The notes under the pieces were generated by a model, which did not search any database, was not told the origin of the DNA, and saw only the letters and a list, made by a program, of their open reading frames with translations. Positions 41,301 through 48,629 of a stretch of 55,952 nt of DNA are shown in pieces (position 1 is the stretch's first letter; each line of letters begins with the position of its first letter). The stretch comes from CAZKVJ01 sp964556225 (GTDB lineage Bacteria; Actinomycetota; Acidimicrobiia; Acidimicrobiales; Ilumatobacteraceae), in the NCBI GenBank assembly GCA_964556225.1, contig CAZKVJ010000021.1, forward strand, positions 1 to 55,952, given 5' to 3'. A program made the position numbers and the translations under genes.

Positions 41301-41992
41301 AGAACGTCTGGATCGTCGGCGGCGACGGCTGGGCCTACGACATCGGCTCGGCCGGGCTCGACCACGTGCTCGGGTCGGGACGCGACGTCAACATCTTGGT
41401 CCTCGACACCGAGGTGTACTCGAACACCGGCGGGCAGGCATCCAAGTCCACCCCGCGCGGGGCGGTCGCCAAGTTCGCCGCCGCCGGCCGCCCGATCTCG
41501 AAGAAGGACCTGGGCGCCGAGGCGATCCGCTACGGGAACGTCTACGTCGCCCAGGTGGCGGTGGGGGCCAACGACGTGCAGACGGTGAAGGCGTTCGCCG
41601 AGGCCGAGGCGTGGCCCGGCCCGTCGCTGATCATCGCCTACTCGACCTGCATCGCCCACGGCATCGACATGGCGACGTCGATGTCCCACCAGAAGGACGC
41701 GGTGCGCTCCGGCTACTGGCCGCTCTACCGCTACCAGCCGTCCGTCGACGAGCACGCCCTCCCGTTCCGGCTCGACAGCGCCGACCCCAGCATCTCCCTC
41801 GCCGACTTCACCCACGCCGAGGGCCGCTACGCAATGCTCGTTCGGGCCGATCCCGAGCGCGCCGCCGAGCTGGCCGACCTGGCCCAGGCCGACGTCGACG
41901 AGCGCTGGCGCTACTACCGCCAGCTCGCCGGCGTCGAGCGCACCGTGAGCCACCTACCCGGACCGGATGTCACCCCGGAGGAGGGACGATGA
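38366..41992 (+). CDS. nifJ: Pyruvate:ferredoxin (flavodoxin) oxidoreductase
   Basis: 1208 residues, the full single-chain form. Domains in order: the pyruvate-binding domain I (A-I-Y-P-I-T-P-A-S near 27), domains II-III (gamma subunit-like), a 2x[4Fe-4S] ferredoxin domain with clusters starting at Cys691 (C-I-D-C-A-R-C-A-L-V-C-P) and Cys747 (C-T-G-C-G-V-C-V-D-V-C-P), and the TPP domain with C821-S-G-C and G-D-G-W-A-Y-D-I-G and T-E-V-Y-S-N-T-G-G-Q. It oxidises pyruvate to acetyl-CoA and CO2 with reduction of ferredoxin. ATG 38366 is chosen; GTG 38360 is in frame. Its stop overlaps the next start (ATGA). Confidence 0.96.
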   Translation: MLHVETVDANEAVAQAAYRLSEVIAIYPITPASAMAEHCDSWAAAERPNRWGVLPEVIEMQSEAGAAGALHGAVTRGALGTTFTASQGLLLMLPNMFKIAGELTPAVIHVAARAVATHALSIFGDHSDVMAARGTGWAMLAAGSVQEAADLAVVAHAASLESRVPFLHFFDGFRTSHEVATIQLPGDDVLDALVDERWIDAHRRRGLDPDRPMMRGTAQNPDVFFQAREAGNPYTLAVPGIVDLAFERLGEATGRWYGPVSYEGHPDAERVVVLMGSGTGAAREAVEALVAAGERVGVLQVRLYRPFPARALAAALPASVRAVAVLDRTKEPGAPGEPLYLDVVAALAEAAADGRGSMPRVIGGRYGLSSKEFTPAMVKAVLDHLDLAEPARGFTVGIVDDVTHTSLPVDASFTTDRAELRAVFYGLGSDGTVGANKHTAKIVGDLTDLYAQGYFVYDSKKSGSTTVSHLRFDRSPVRSTYLIGEADLVACHQFGLMDRLDVLAVARPGATVLLNSPYGPTGTWDRLPLDVQEQILDKDLQVHVIDAHRVAREAGLAGQINTVMQVAFFAATDLMPFEDALEAVRAAVRSAYGKRGGPVVAANLAAIDATMPALHHLEHPHHITASTRRRPPVPPEAPDFVQRVTARMLAGEGDLLPVSALPVDGAFPTGTARFEKRMLATHIPIWDPAICIDCARCALVCPHAAIRMKVYEPDALDVAPADFPTKAFRSKDRAGLSLTIQVTPDDCTGCGVCVDVCPARSKSEVKHKAINMEPVDEHRELERHRFEVFQSIQAVTPGVLDPASVKGSQTRTPLFEFSGACSGCGETPYLKLLTQLFGDRSIVANATGCSSIYGGNLPTTPWATDAAGRGPAWSNSLFEDNAEFGLGIRIALDRQAATAAALLDELVVTLAPRPVGEAGLAAAIRAVDPSLPCDDETMALQRERIARLDVALAELRDEPGKVGALARHLAPLTGALARKNVWIVGGDGWAYDIGSAGLDHVLGSGRDVNILVLDTEVYSNTGGQASKSTPRGAVAKFAAAGRPISKKDLGAEAIRYGNVYVAQVAVGANDVQTVKAFAEAEAWPGPSLIIAYSTCIAHGIDMATSMSHQKDAVRSGYWPLYRYQPSVDEHALPFRLDSADPSISLADFTHAEGRYAMLVRADPERAAELADLAQADVDERWRYYRQLAGVERTVSHLPGPDVTPEEGR

Positions 41993-43017
41993 GCGTCGAG
42001 CTCACCACGCGCTACCTCGGCCTGGAGCTGCGCTCCCCGGTCGTCGCATCCGCCGGGCCCCTCACCGGGCGACCCGACACGCTGCAGGCGCTGGCGGACG
42101 CCGGGGTCGGTGCGGTCGTGCTGCCCTCGCTGTTCGAGGAGGAGATCGTCGACGCCGCGTTCCGAGAGCACTCGATCCACACCCAGGGAACAGGGGTCTT
42201 CAGCGAGGCGTTCAGCTACCTGCCCGAGCTCCCGCCAGCCCCGGACCCCGTCGAGCGCTATGTCCAGCTCGTCGAGCGAGCCGTCGGGCTCCTCGACGTC
42301 CCGGTGATCGCCAGCCTCAACGGCACGACGAGCGGCGGCTGGGTCCAGCACGCAGCCGAGATCGTGAGCGCCGGTGCCGCGGCGCTGGAGCTGAACGTCT
42401 ACCTGGTGGCCGCGGACGAGGACGAGACGTCGGCGGAGGTGGAGGCCCGCCTGCTCGAACTGGTCGGCGAGGTGCGCGGCAGCGTCGACGTGCCCGTCGC
42501 CGTGAAGCTGTCGCCGTTCTTCACGGCGCTCGGGTCGCTGGCCCGCCAGCTCGACCGCGCCGGGGCAGACGGGCTCGTGCTCTTCAATCGCTTCTACCAG
42601 CCGGACTTCGACCTCGAGACCCTCGAGGTGGTGCCGAGCCTCGACCTCAGCACCCCCACCAGCCTGCGTCTGCCGCTGCGTTGGATCGGCATCCTCCACC
42701 AGCGGGTGTCGTGCTCACTCGCCCTCTCCGGCGGGGTGCACACGCCCGACGCCGTGGTAAAGGGCCTGCTCGCCGGCGCCGACGTGGTGATGGCGACGGC
42801 GTCGCTGCTGAAGCACGGCCCGGGTCACGTCCGCACCCTCCTCGACGGTGTGACGGCGTGGCTCGACGAGCACGACTACGAGTCGGTGACCCAGCTGCGC
42901 GGCGCCATGAGCCAGCGCTCCGTGCCGGACCCGGATGCCTACGAGCGAGCGAACTACCTCCTCACGCTGCGGCGGGCCACCGGGCGGTACACGAGGTCGC
43001 CCGTCGCCCGCTGGTGA
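41989..43017 (+). CDS. Dihydroorotate-dehydrogenase-like flavoprotein coupled to PFOR
   Basis: 342 residues, a TIM barrel of the DHOD-like class: L-R-S-P-V-V-A-S-A-G-P-L-T, V-I-A-S-L-N-G, A-A-L-E-L-N, V-A-V-K-L-S-P-F and a late L-S-G-G-V-H motif for flavin phosphate. The Asn-rich catalytic loop of true PyrD is not obvious, and the family is usually annotated as dihydroorotate dehydrogenase-like. The ATGA overlap with nifJ shows translational coupling, so it probably serves the same redox step rather than pyrimidine synthesis (inference). Confidence 0.85.
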   Translation: MSVELTTRYLGLELRSPVVASAGPLTGRPDTLQALADAGVGAVVLPSLFEEEIVDAAFREHSIHTQGTGVFSEAFSYLPELPPAPDPVERYVQLVERAVGLLDVPVIASLNGTTSGGWVQHAAEIVSAGAAALELNVYLVAADEDETSAEVEARLLELVGEVRGSVDVPVAVKLSPFFTALGSLARQLDRAGADGLVLFNRFYQPDFDLETLEVVPSLDLSTPTSLRLPLRWIGILHQRVSCSLALSGGVHTPDAVVKGLLAGADVVMATASLLKHGPGHVRTLLDGVTAWLDEHDYESVTQLRGAMSQRSVPDPDAYERANYLLTLRRATGRYTRSPVARW

Positions 43018-43063
43018 CCATTGGGCCTAGCGGGACCCGCCTGTTCGCGGCCACACTGGCGTT

Positions 43064-43225
43064 GTGAGCGAGATCGAGCGCGACCGGTACGACATGGACG
43101 AGGAACGCCCGGCGGACGAAGCCGACGAGGCACCCGAGCCCGCGGAGCCGGGTCCGGAGGTACCCGTCGCCGACTCGCTCGACCAGCAGCGCGAGGTCCC
43201 GTTCGACGATGACGAACGGGAGTGA
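43064..43225 (+). CDS. Small acidic protein upstream of a K+ channel
   Basis: 53 residues, about a third Asp/Glu, with D-E-A-D-E-A-P-E-P-A-E-P in the middle and V-A-D-S-L-D-Q-Q-R-E-V-P near the end, followed by an acidic tail. Such V/E-A-D-x-L-D-Q-x-x-x-V-P tails occur in short actinobacterial proteins of unknown function. GTG start; its last 17 bases overlap the channel gene that starts at 43209, so translation of the two is likely coupled. Confidence 0.6.
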   Translation: MSEIERDRYDMDEERPADEADEAPEPAEPGPEVPVADSLDQQREVPFDDDERE

Positions 43226-43790
43226 CGCGGACCGGGCCGGGCGCGGCTCGGATGTGCTCCTGGCTGGCCGAGGCGAGCGGCGGGACCTGGTCCAGGTGCT
43301 GCTGGGGTCGGTCATCGTGGTGATCGTCTACTTCCTGCTGCCGCTCGACCGGGACTTCGGTGTGCTCCTCGGCATCGGGGCCTTCTTGGCGATGGTGGTC
43401 GGCTTGCTGCCGATGACGGTGCGCCGGGCGCGGCGGGTCCTGGTGTCGCCGACGCCGTTCATCGAGGCGCTGAAGTCGATCGCCCTGCTCTACACGATGG
43501 TCGTCGTCGGGTTCGCGATGGCCTACCTGCTGCTGGCTACGCAGGCCGACGACCAGATGCACGGCATCGAGACCCACATCGACGCCCTGTACTTCAGCGT
43601 CGTCACCAACGCCACCGTCGGCTACGGCGACATGGTCCCCGTCGGCCAGCTCTCCCGGGCCGTGGTCATGGTCCACATCGTCCTCGGGCTCCTGACGCTC
43701 GGCTTCGCCGCCCGGTTGCTCACCGTCGTGCTGCAGCGCCGGCGCGGTGAGCTCGAGCAGAGCCTGGGCGGTCCTGGCGGCGGGACCTGA
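43209..43790 (+). CDS. Two-pore-helix type potassium channel (ion channel family)
   Basis: 193 residues. Hydrophobic segments at about 29-47, 51-68 and 88-110, a pore loop with selectivity filter T136-V-G-Y-G-D, then a final helix (about 150-172). This is the Ion_trans_2 layout with an extra N-terminal helical pair. Conducts K+ across the membrane. No RCK regulatory domain is attached. The ATG lies inside the 3' end of the small acidic gene. Confidence 0.9.
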   Translation: MTNGSDADRAGRGSDVLLAGRGERRDLVQVLLGSVIVVIVYFLLPLDRDFGVLLGIGAFLAMVVGLLPMTVRRARRVLVSPTPFIEALKSIALLYTMVVVGFAMAYLLLATQADDQMHGIETHIDALYFSVVTNATVGYGDMVPVGQLSRAVVMVHIVLGLLTLGFAARLLTVVLQRRRGELEQSLGGPGGGT

Positions 43791-43792
43791 GG

Positions 43793-44599
43793 ATGGACCT
43801 GCGACCCCTCTTCGCCCTCACGCCGCACGGCCCCGACACGTTCGTGGGCAGCGGTCGCGTCTACCCGTGGGGTGGGCTCTACGGCGGCCACATCGTGGCC
43901 CAGGCCCTGCGGGCGGCGGCCGAGACGGTGGAGCCCGAGCTGCTGCCCCACTCGCTGCGGGCCTACTTCATCCGCCGTGGTGATCACACCGAGCCGGTGC
44001 GCTACGAGGTTGACCGGCTCCGCAACGGACGCAGCTTCTGCACCCGCCGGGTGGTCGCCCGCCAAGCGGTCGGCGCCATCTTGAACCTGGAAGCCTCGTT
44101 CCAGGTCCACGAGGAGACGCCCGACGTGATGCCGGTCCCGGCGCCGGCGGACGTGCCCGGGCCGGACCAGGCGACGTCGGAGTCGTGGACGCCGGCGTTC
44201 GACCGCTGCTTCGTCCCTCGCTCCGCCACCCCGCCCCCACCCGTCGGCGCCGGTCGCGCCCTGGCCTGGCTCCGCGCCACCGACGAGCTCGGCGACGACG
44301 AGCTCCTGCAGCGGTGTGTGCTCGCGTACCTCTCCGACGATCTCCCGACCGATGCGGTGGTGCGGGCCCATCCCGAGTGGGCGGACGACAGCGAGCACCG
44401 GAGCTTCTACTCGGCCAGCCTGGACCACACGATCTGGTTCCACCGTCCGGTGCGCGCCGATCGCTGGCACCTGCACGACTTCAGCTGCCTCGCCTTCACC
44501 GGCGCTCGCGGGCTGTCGATCGGACAGATCTTCGCCGAGAACGGCGACCACGTGGCGACCGTCGCCCAAGAGGTCCTGCTGCGTCCCTCTCGCACCTGA
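43793..44599 (+). CDS. tesB: Acyl-CoA thioesterase II (TesB-like)
   Basis: 268 residues, a double hot-dog fold. Signals are V-Y-P-W-G-G-L-Y-G-G-H-I-V-A-Q-A near 21, H-S-L-R-A-Y-F-I-R-R-G (52-62), R-x-G-R-S-F-x-T-R-R-V-V-A-R-Q and, in the second half, L-D-H-T-I-W-F-H. The enzyme releases free fatty acids from acyl-CoA. It starts two bases after the channel gene stop, with GAGG upstream. Functionally it opposes the acyl-CoA synthetase at 30108-31880. Confidence 0.92.
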   Translation: MDLRPLFALTPHGPDTFVGSGRVYPWGGLYGGHIVAQALRAAAETVEPELLPHSLRAYFIRRGDHTEPVRYEVDRLRNGRSFCTRRVVARQAVGAILNLEASFQVHEETPDVMPVPAPADVPGPDQATSESWTPAFDRCFVPRSATPPPPVGAGRALAWLRATDELGDDELLQRCVLAYLSDDLPTDAVVRAHPEWADDSEHRSFYSASLDHTIWFHRPVRADRWHLHDFSCLAFTGARGLSIGQIFAENGDHVATVAQEVLLRPSRT

Positions 44600-44640
44600 G
44601 CCCGCCGGACCCGCCGTGCGAGGGCCGGCCCGGCGCGGCG

Positions 44641-44646
44641 TAGGGT
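44641..44646 (+). promoter_or_regulatory. Putative leaderless -10 hexamer (TAGGGT) for cdd
   Basis: TAGGGT ends 7 bases before the ATG at 44654; no Shine-Dalgarno sequence. Confidence 0.5.
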
Positions 44647-44653
44647 GCGGTGC

Positions 44654-45094
44654 ATGGCAGCGCCGACGGCCGAGCAGATCGAGGCGATGTTCCAGGCCGC
44701 GCTCGAGGCCCAGCGCCACGCCTACGCGCCGTACTCCCGGTTCCACGTGGGCGCAGCGGTGCTCGTCCCCGATGGCAGGATCTTCGCCGCCGGCAACGTG
44801 GAGAACGCGTCCTACCCGGAGGGCACGTGCGCCGAGACGGGCGCGATCGCCATGATGGCCGCCGCCGGGCTGCGTCAGATCGCCGCCGTGCTCACGGTGT
44901 GCCCGGGAGAGACGCTGGGGACCTGCTGCGGCGGATGCCGGCAGCGCATCCGCGAGTTCGCCGAGCCCGACACGCCCGTGTACGCCGCCGGCCCGGAGGG
45001 CGTCCGGGCGACGTTCCGCCTCGACGAGCTGCTGCCGTCGTCGTTCGGCCCGGACCACCTCCGATCAGTGGGCCCGGGCGGAGGTGCCCCGTGA
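44654..45094 (+). CDS. cdd: Cytidine deaminase
   Basis: 146 residues, homotetrameric-type length. Y-A-P-Y-S-R-F-H-V-G-A-A near 24, N-V-E-N-A-S-Y-P, the C59-A-E61 zinc/proton shuttle motif and C92-G-G-C95-R-Q; the usual Pro before the first of these is Cys91, giving T-C-C-G-G-C. It deaminates cytidine and deoxycytidine to uridines. First gene of a salvage operon: the stop overlaps the deoC start (GTGA). Confidence 0.94.
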   Translation: MAAPTAEQIEAMFQAALEAQRHAYAPYSRFHVGAAVLVPDGRIFAAGNVENASYPEGTCAETGAIAMMAAAGLRQIAAVLTVCPGETLGTCCGGCRQRIREFAEPDTPVYAAGPEGVRATFRLDELLPSSFGPDHLRSVGPGGGAP

Positions 45095-45861
45095 ACGACG
45101 TTGCGCTGGCTCGCCGGGCGATCGCCATGCTCGACCTCACCGAGCTCGGCGACGAGTGTACGCCGGAGGCCATCGAGCGGCTCTGTGCCCGGGCCACCGG
45201 ACCGGCCGGGACGGTCGCCGCGGTCTGTGTGTGGCCGGCGTTCGTCGCCCAAGCGAGCGGGCTGCTCGCCGGGACTGGGGTGTCGATCGCCACGGTCGTG
45301 AACTTCCCCGAAGGCGGCGACGACGTGAGCCGGGCGCTGCACGAGACCGCGAGCGCGCTCGCCGCCGGTGCCGACGAGATCGACGTCGTCCTGCCCTACC
45401 GCTCCTTCCAGCGGGGCGACGAGCACAGCGCGGCCCGCCTGCTCGACGCCGTTCGCGGCGCCGTGGGCGCGGACCAGGTGATGAAGGTCATCCTCGAGAC
45501 CGGTGAGCTGCCCGACCAAGAGGCCATCGCCGCCGCAGCCCGATTCGCGATCGCGCACGGCGCCGACTTCATCAAGACCAGCACCGGCAAGACCATCGTG
45601 TCGGCCACGCCCGAGGCCGTGCGCACGATGCTCGAGGTCATCCGCGCCAGCGGCCGCCCGGTCGGGATCAAGCCGTCGGGCGGGATCCGGACCCTGGCCG
45701 ACGTACGGCTCTACCTCGACCTCACCGATCGCATCATGGGCCCACGGTGGGCGACGCCGCGCACGTTCCGGTTCGGTGCCAGCGGCCTGCTCGACGCGCT
45801 CGTCGCCGTGGTCGATGGCCATCCCACCGTCGCACCCGAGGGTAGGCGGAGCAGCTATTGA
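45091..45861 (+). CDS. deoC: Deoxyribose-phosphate aldolase
   Basis: 256 residues. Schiff-base lysine in F-I-K162-T-S-T-G-K, second active-site lysine in G-I-K194-P-S-G-G-I-R, and an early A-M-L-D-L-T-E-L. It splits 2-deoxyribose-5-phosphate to acetaldehyde and glyceraldehyde-3-phosphate. The GTG overlaps the cdd stop; deoA follows 27 bases later, so the three genes form a deoxynucleoside catabolic operon. Confidence 0.95.
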   Translation: MNDVALARRAIAMLDLTELGDECTPEAIERLCARATGPAGTVAAVCVWPAFVAQASGLLAGTGVSIATVVNFPEGGDDVSRALHETASALAAGADEIDVVLPYRSFQRGDEHSAARLLDAVRGAVGADQVMKVILETGELPDQEAIAAAARFAIAHGADFIKTSTGKTIVSATPEAVRTMLEVIRASGRPVGIKPSGGIRTLADVRLYLDLTDRIMGPRWATPRTFRFGASGLLDALVAVVDGHPTVAPEGRRSSY

Positions 45862-45888
45862 CGCCCACGAGCGGAGGAGGCGAGCACG

Positions 45889-47223
45889 GTGCTGCCGCAG
45901 GAGATCATCCGAGCCAAGCGTGACGGACGCGTGCTGCCCGCCGACGACATCGCGGCATTCGTGGCGGGCCTGACCGACGGCAGCGTCACCGAGGGTCAGG
46001 CCGCCGCGTTCGCCATGGCCGTGTACTTCCGCGGCATGACCCTCGACGAGCGGATCGCCCTCACGATGGCCATGACCACCAGCGGCACGGTGCTCGACTG
46101 GCGGGGACGGGGCGGCGTCGACGGGCCGGTGCTCGACAAGCACTCCACAGGCGGGGTGGGTGACACCGTGAGCCTGATGCTGGCTCCTGCGGTCGCGGCG
46201 TGCGGGGGGTTCGTTCCGATGATCTCCGGCCGAGGGCTCGGCCACACCGGTGGCACGCTCGACAAGCTCGACGCCATCCCCGGGTACCGATCCCAGCCGG
46301 ATGCCGGCCTGTTCCGGCGGGTGGTGCGCACCGTCGGCTGCGCCGTGATCGGCCAGACGGCCGACCTGGCGCCGGCCGACAAGCGGCTCTACTCGATCCG
46401 TGACGTCACCGCGACGGTGGAGAGCATCCCGCTCATCACCGCCTCGATCCTGTCGAAGAAGCTGGCGGCTGGCCTCGACGGGCTGGTGATGGACGTGAAG
46501 GTCGGCAACGGCGCGTTCATGACCAAGCTGGCCGACGCCCGCGCGCTGGCCGAGAGCCTGGCTACGGTCGCGTCCGGCGCCGGCCTGGCGACCACGGCGC
46601 TGCTCACCGACATGGACCAGCCACTGGCGTCCGTGGCCGGCAACGCCCTGGAGGTGGCCTACGCGTGCGACTACCTGGCGGGGCGCTCGCGTGAGCCGCG
46701 GATGCACGAGATCGTGGTCGCGCTCGGGGCCGAGATGCTGGTGAGCGCCGGCCTGGCCACCGACCGGCGGGCGGCGCGGCGAGCCGTCGAGTCCGCCATC
46801 AGCACCGGCGAGGCGGCCGCCCGGTTCGAGCGCATGGTGCGGGCGCTCGGTGGGCCACGCGGGCTCCTGGACGACCCGTGGCGACACCTGGTTGCGGCCC
46901 CGCTCGTCGTCGCCGTGCACCCGGACCGGGAAGGGGTGGTCACGCGGATCGACACCAGGGCGGTCGGCATGACGGTCGTCGCCCTGGGCGGCGGCCGCAC
47001 CCGACCGCAGGATCCGATCGACCACGCGGTCGGCCTCACGGACCTGGCGCCGATCGCTGCGGCGGTCGGCGCCGACCGGCCGCTCGCGCTGGTCCACGCC
47101 CGAGACGAGGGGGCAGCGCAGCGCGCCGCGGCCTCGGTCCGCGCCGCCTACCGGGTCGGGGGCAGGCCGCCGAGCGCCGTGTCGCCCGTGGTGCGCGAGC
47201 GGGTGACGGGCGGCGGCCGTTGA
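45889..47223 (+). CDS. deoA: Thymidine phosphorylase
   Basis: 444 residues, standard size. K84-H-S-T-G-G-V-G-D phosphate-binding motif, followed by G-R-G-L-G-H-T-G-G-T-L-D-K-L and M-D-V-K-V-G-N-G-A-F-M. It phosphorolyses thymidine or deoxyuridine to base plus deoxyribose-1-phosphate. GTG start preceded by GGAGGAGG. The stop overlaps a TTG start of the nuclease gene (TTGA). Confidence 0.95.
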   Translation: MLPQEIIRAKRDGRVLPADDIAAFVAGLTDGSVTEGQAAAFAMAVYFRGMTLDERIALTMAMTTSGTVLDWRGRGGVDGPVLDKHSTGGVGDTVSLMLAPAVAACGGFVPMISGRGLGHTGGTLDKLDAIPGYRSQPDAGLFRRVVRTVGCAVIGQTADLAPADKRLYSIRDVTATVESIPLITASILSKKLAAGLDGLVMDVKVGNGAFMTKLADARALAESLATVASGAGLATTALLTDMDQPLASVAGNALEVAYACDYLAGRSREPRMHEIVVALGAEMLVSAGLATDRRAARRAVESAISTGEAAARFERMVRALGGPRGLLDDPWRHLVAAPLVVAVHPDREGVVTRIDTRAVGMTVVALGGGRTRPQDPIDHAVGLTDLAPIAAAVGADRPLALVHARDEGAAQRAAASVRAAYRVGGRPPSAVSPVVRERVTGGGR

Positions 47224-48599
47224 GCGCGGTCGTCCGGTTCCTCGGCGCGGCGCGCACGGTCACGGGGAGCAAGCTCGCGGTTGAGACGCCGCAGCACAGG
47301 GTCCTCGTGGACTGCGGGCTGTTCCAGGGCCTGCGCGAGCTGCGCCAGCGGAACTGGGAGCCGCTGCCGGTCCCCGCCGATGCCATCGACGCGGTGGTGC
47401 TCACCCACGCGCACCTCGACCACTGTGGCTACCTGCCCCGGCTCGTGCGGGAGGGGTTCACCGGGTCCGTGATCGCCAGCGCCGGCACCGTGGCCCTGGC
47501 GGGTATCGTCCTTCCGGATTCGGCCCACCTGTTGGTGGAGGAGGCCGAGCAGGCGAACCGGTACGGCTACTCGCGGCACCATCCGGCCCTGCCGCTGTAC
47601 GACGAGGCGGACGCCGCCGCTGCGCTCGCCCGGTTGACGCCGTGCGAGTGGGACGAGGTGCAGCAGCTCACGGAGGACATCACCGTCGAGCTGAGCCGCG
47701 CCGGTCACATCCTGGGTTCGTCCATCGCCCGGCTGCGGGTCGATTCGACCACTCTCACGTTCAGCGGCGATCTCGGTCGGCCGTCGCACCCGCTGCTGCG
47801 CCCGCCCGAGCCGGTCGGGGACACCGACTGGATCGTGGTCGAGTCCACGTACGGCGACCGGCGTCACGACGACGCTCGGGCGCTCGAGATGCTGGGCTCG
47901 ACGATCCGCACGACGGTGGAGCGGGGCGGCACGGTGGTGATCCCGGCGTTCGCCGTGGATCGCACGGAGGTCCTCCTGCACCACCTGGGCCACCTCGACG
48001 ACCAGGGGCTGCTGCCGAAGGTGCCGGTGTACGTCGACAGCCCGATGGCGCTGGCCGCGCTGCAGGTGTACCGGCGGGCGATCGCCGAGCGCCACGCCGA
48101 GATGCGCCCGGAGGTGCTGGCCGATCCCACGCCGTTCCTCGACGACCGGCTGGTCGAGGTGCGTGACGTCGAGTCCTCCAAGCGTCTCACGGCCTCCGAC
48201 GAGCCAAAGGTGATCATCTCGGCGTCGGGCATGGCGTCCGGCGGCCGGGTGGTGCACCACCTGGCCCGGTTCCTGCCGGACCGTCAGAGCGCGGTGGTGC
48301 TCGTCGGCTTCCAGGCCGAGGGCACCCGGGGCCGGTCGCTGGCGGATGGCGCGACGGAGCTGAAGATGCTGGGTCGCTACGTGCGGGTGCGAGCCACGGT
48401 GGTCGACCTGCCGGCGTTCTCGGTGCACGCCGACGCCAACGAGCTGATGGCGTGGCTGTCGACGGCGTCTCGCGAGCCGAGCGGCGTCTTCGTCGTGCAC
48501 GGTGAGCCGACAGCTGCCGAGGCGCTCGCCCGCCGGATCGAGGACGAGCTGGACTGGAGCGCCGTCGTCCCCCGCCACGGCGAGCGGCTTCGGCTCTGA
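47220..48599 (+). CDS. Beta-CASP metallo-beta-lactamase ribonuclease-like protein
   Basis: 459 residues. MBL motif T-H63-A-H-L-D-H68-C-G-Y, then S-G-D-L-G-R, a beta-CASP domain with E-S-T-Y-G-D, I-P-A-F-A-V-D-R-T-E, I-S-A-S-G-M-A-S-G-G-R and the terminal V-H-A-D-A-N-E-L. This is the CPSF/YSH1-like RNase class (TTHA0252-like), usually an endo- or exoribonuclease. The TTG start at 47220 is inferred: it overlaps the deoA stop (TTGA), sits at the first beta strand (S-A-V-V-R-F-L-G-A), and no ATG or GTG is nearby. Confidence 0.9.
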   Translation: MSAVVRFLGAARTVTGSKLAVETPQHRVLVDCGLFQGLRELRQRNWEPLPVPADAIDAVVLTHAHLDHCGYLPRLVREGFTGSVIASAGTVALAGIVLPDSAHLLVEEAEQANRYGYSRHHPALPLYDEADAAAALARLTPCEWDEVQQLTEDITVELSRAGHILGSSIARLRVDSTTLTFSGDLGRPSHPLLRPPEPVGDTDWIVVESTYGDRRHDDARALEMLGSTIRTTVERGGTVVIPAFAVDRTEVLLHHLGHLDDQGLLPKVPVYVDSPMALAALQVYRRAIAERHAEMRPEVLADPTPFLDDRLVEVRDVESSKRLTASDEPKVIISASGMASGGRVVHHLARFLPDRQSAVVLVGFQAEGTRGRSLADGATELKMLGRYVRVRATVVDLPAFSVHADANELMAWLSTASREPSGVFVVHGEPTAAEALARRIEDELDWSAVVPRHGERLRL

Positions 48600-48615
48600 G
48601 GCGGTGGACAGGGCG

Positions 48616-48621
48616 TACGCT
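48616..48621 (+). promoter_or_regulatory. Putative leaderless -10 hexamer (TACGCT) for the aminotransferase gene
   Basis: TACGCT ends 8 bases before the ATG at 48630. Confidence 0.5.
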
Positions 48622-48629
48622 CGGCGGCG

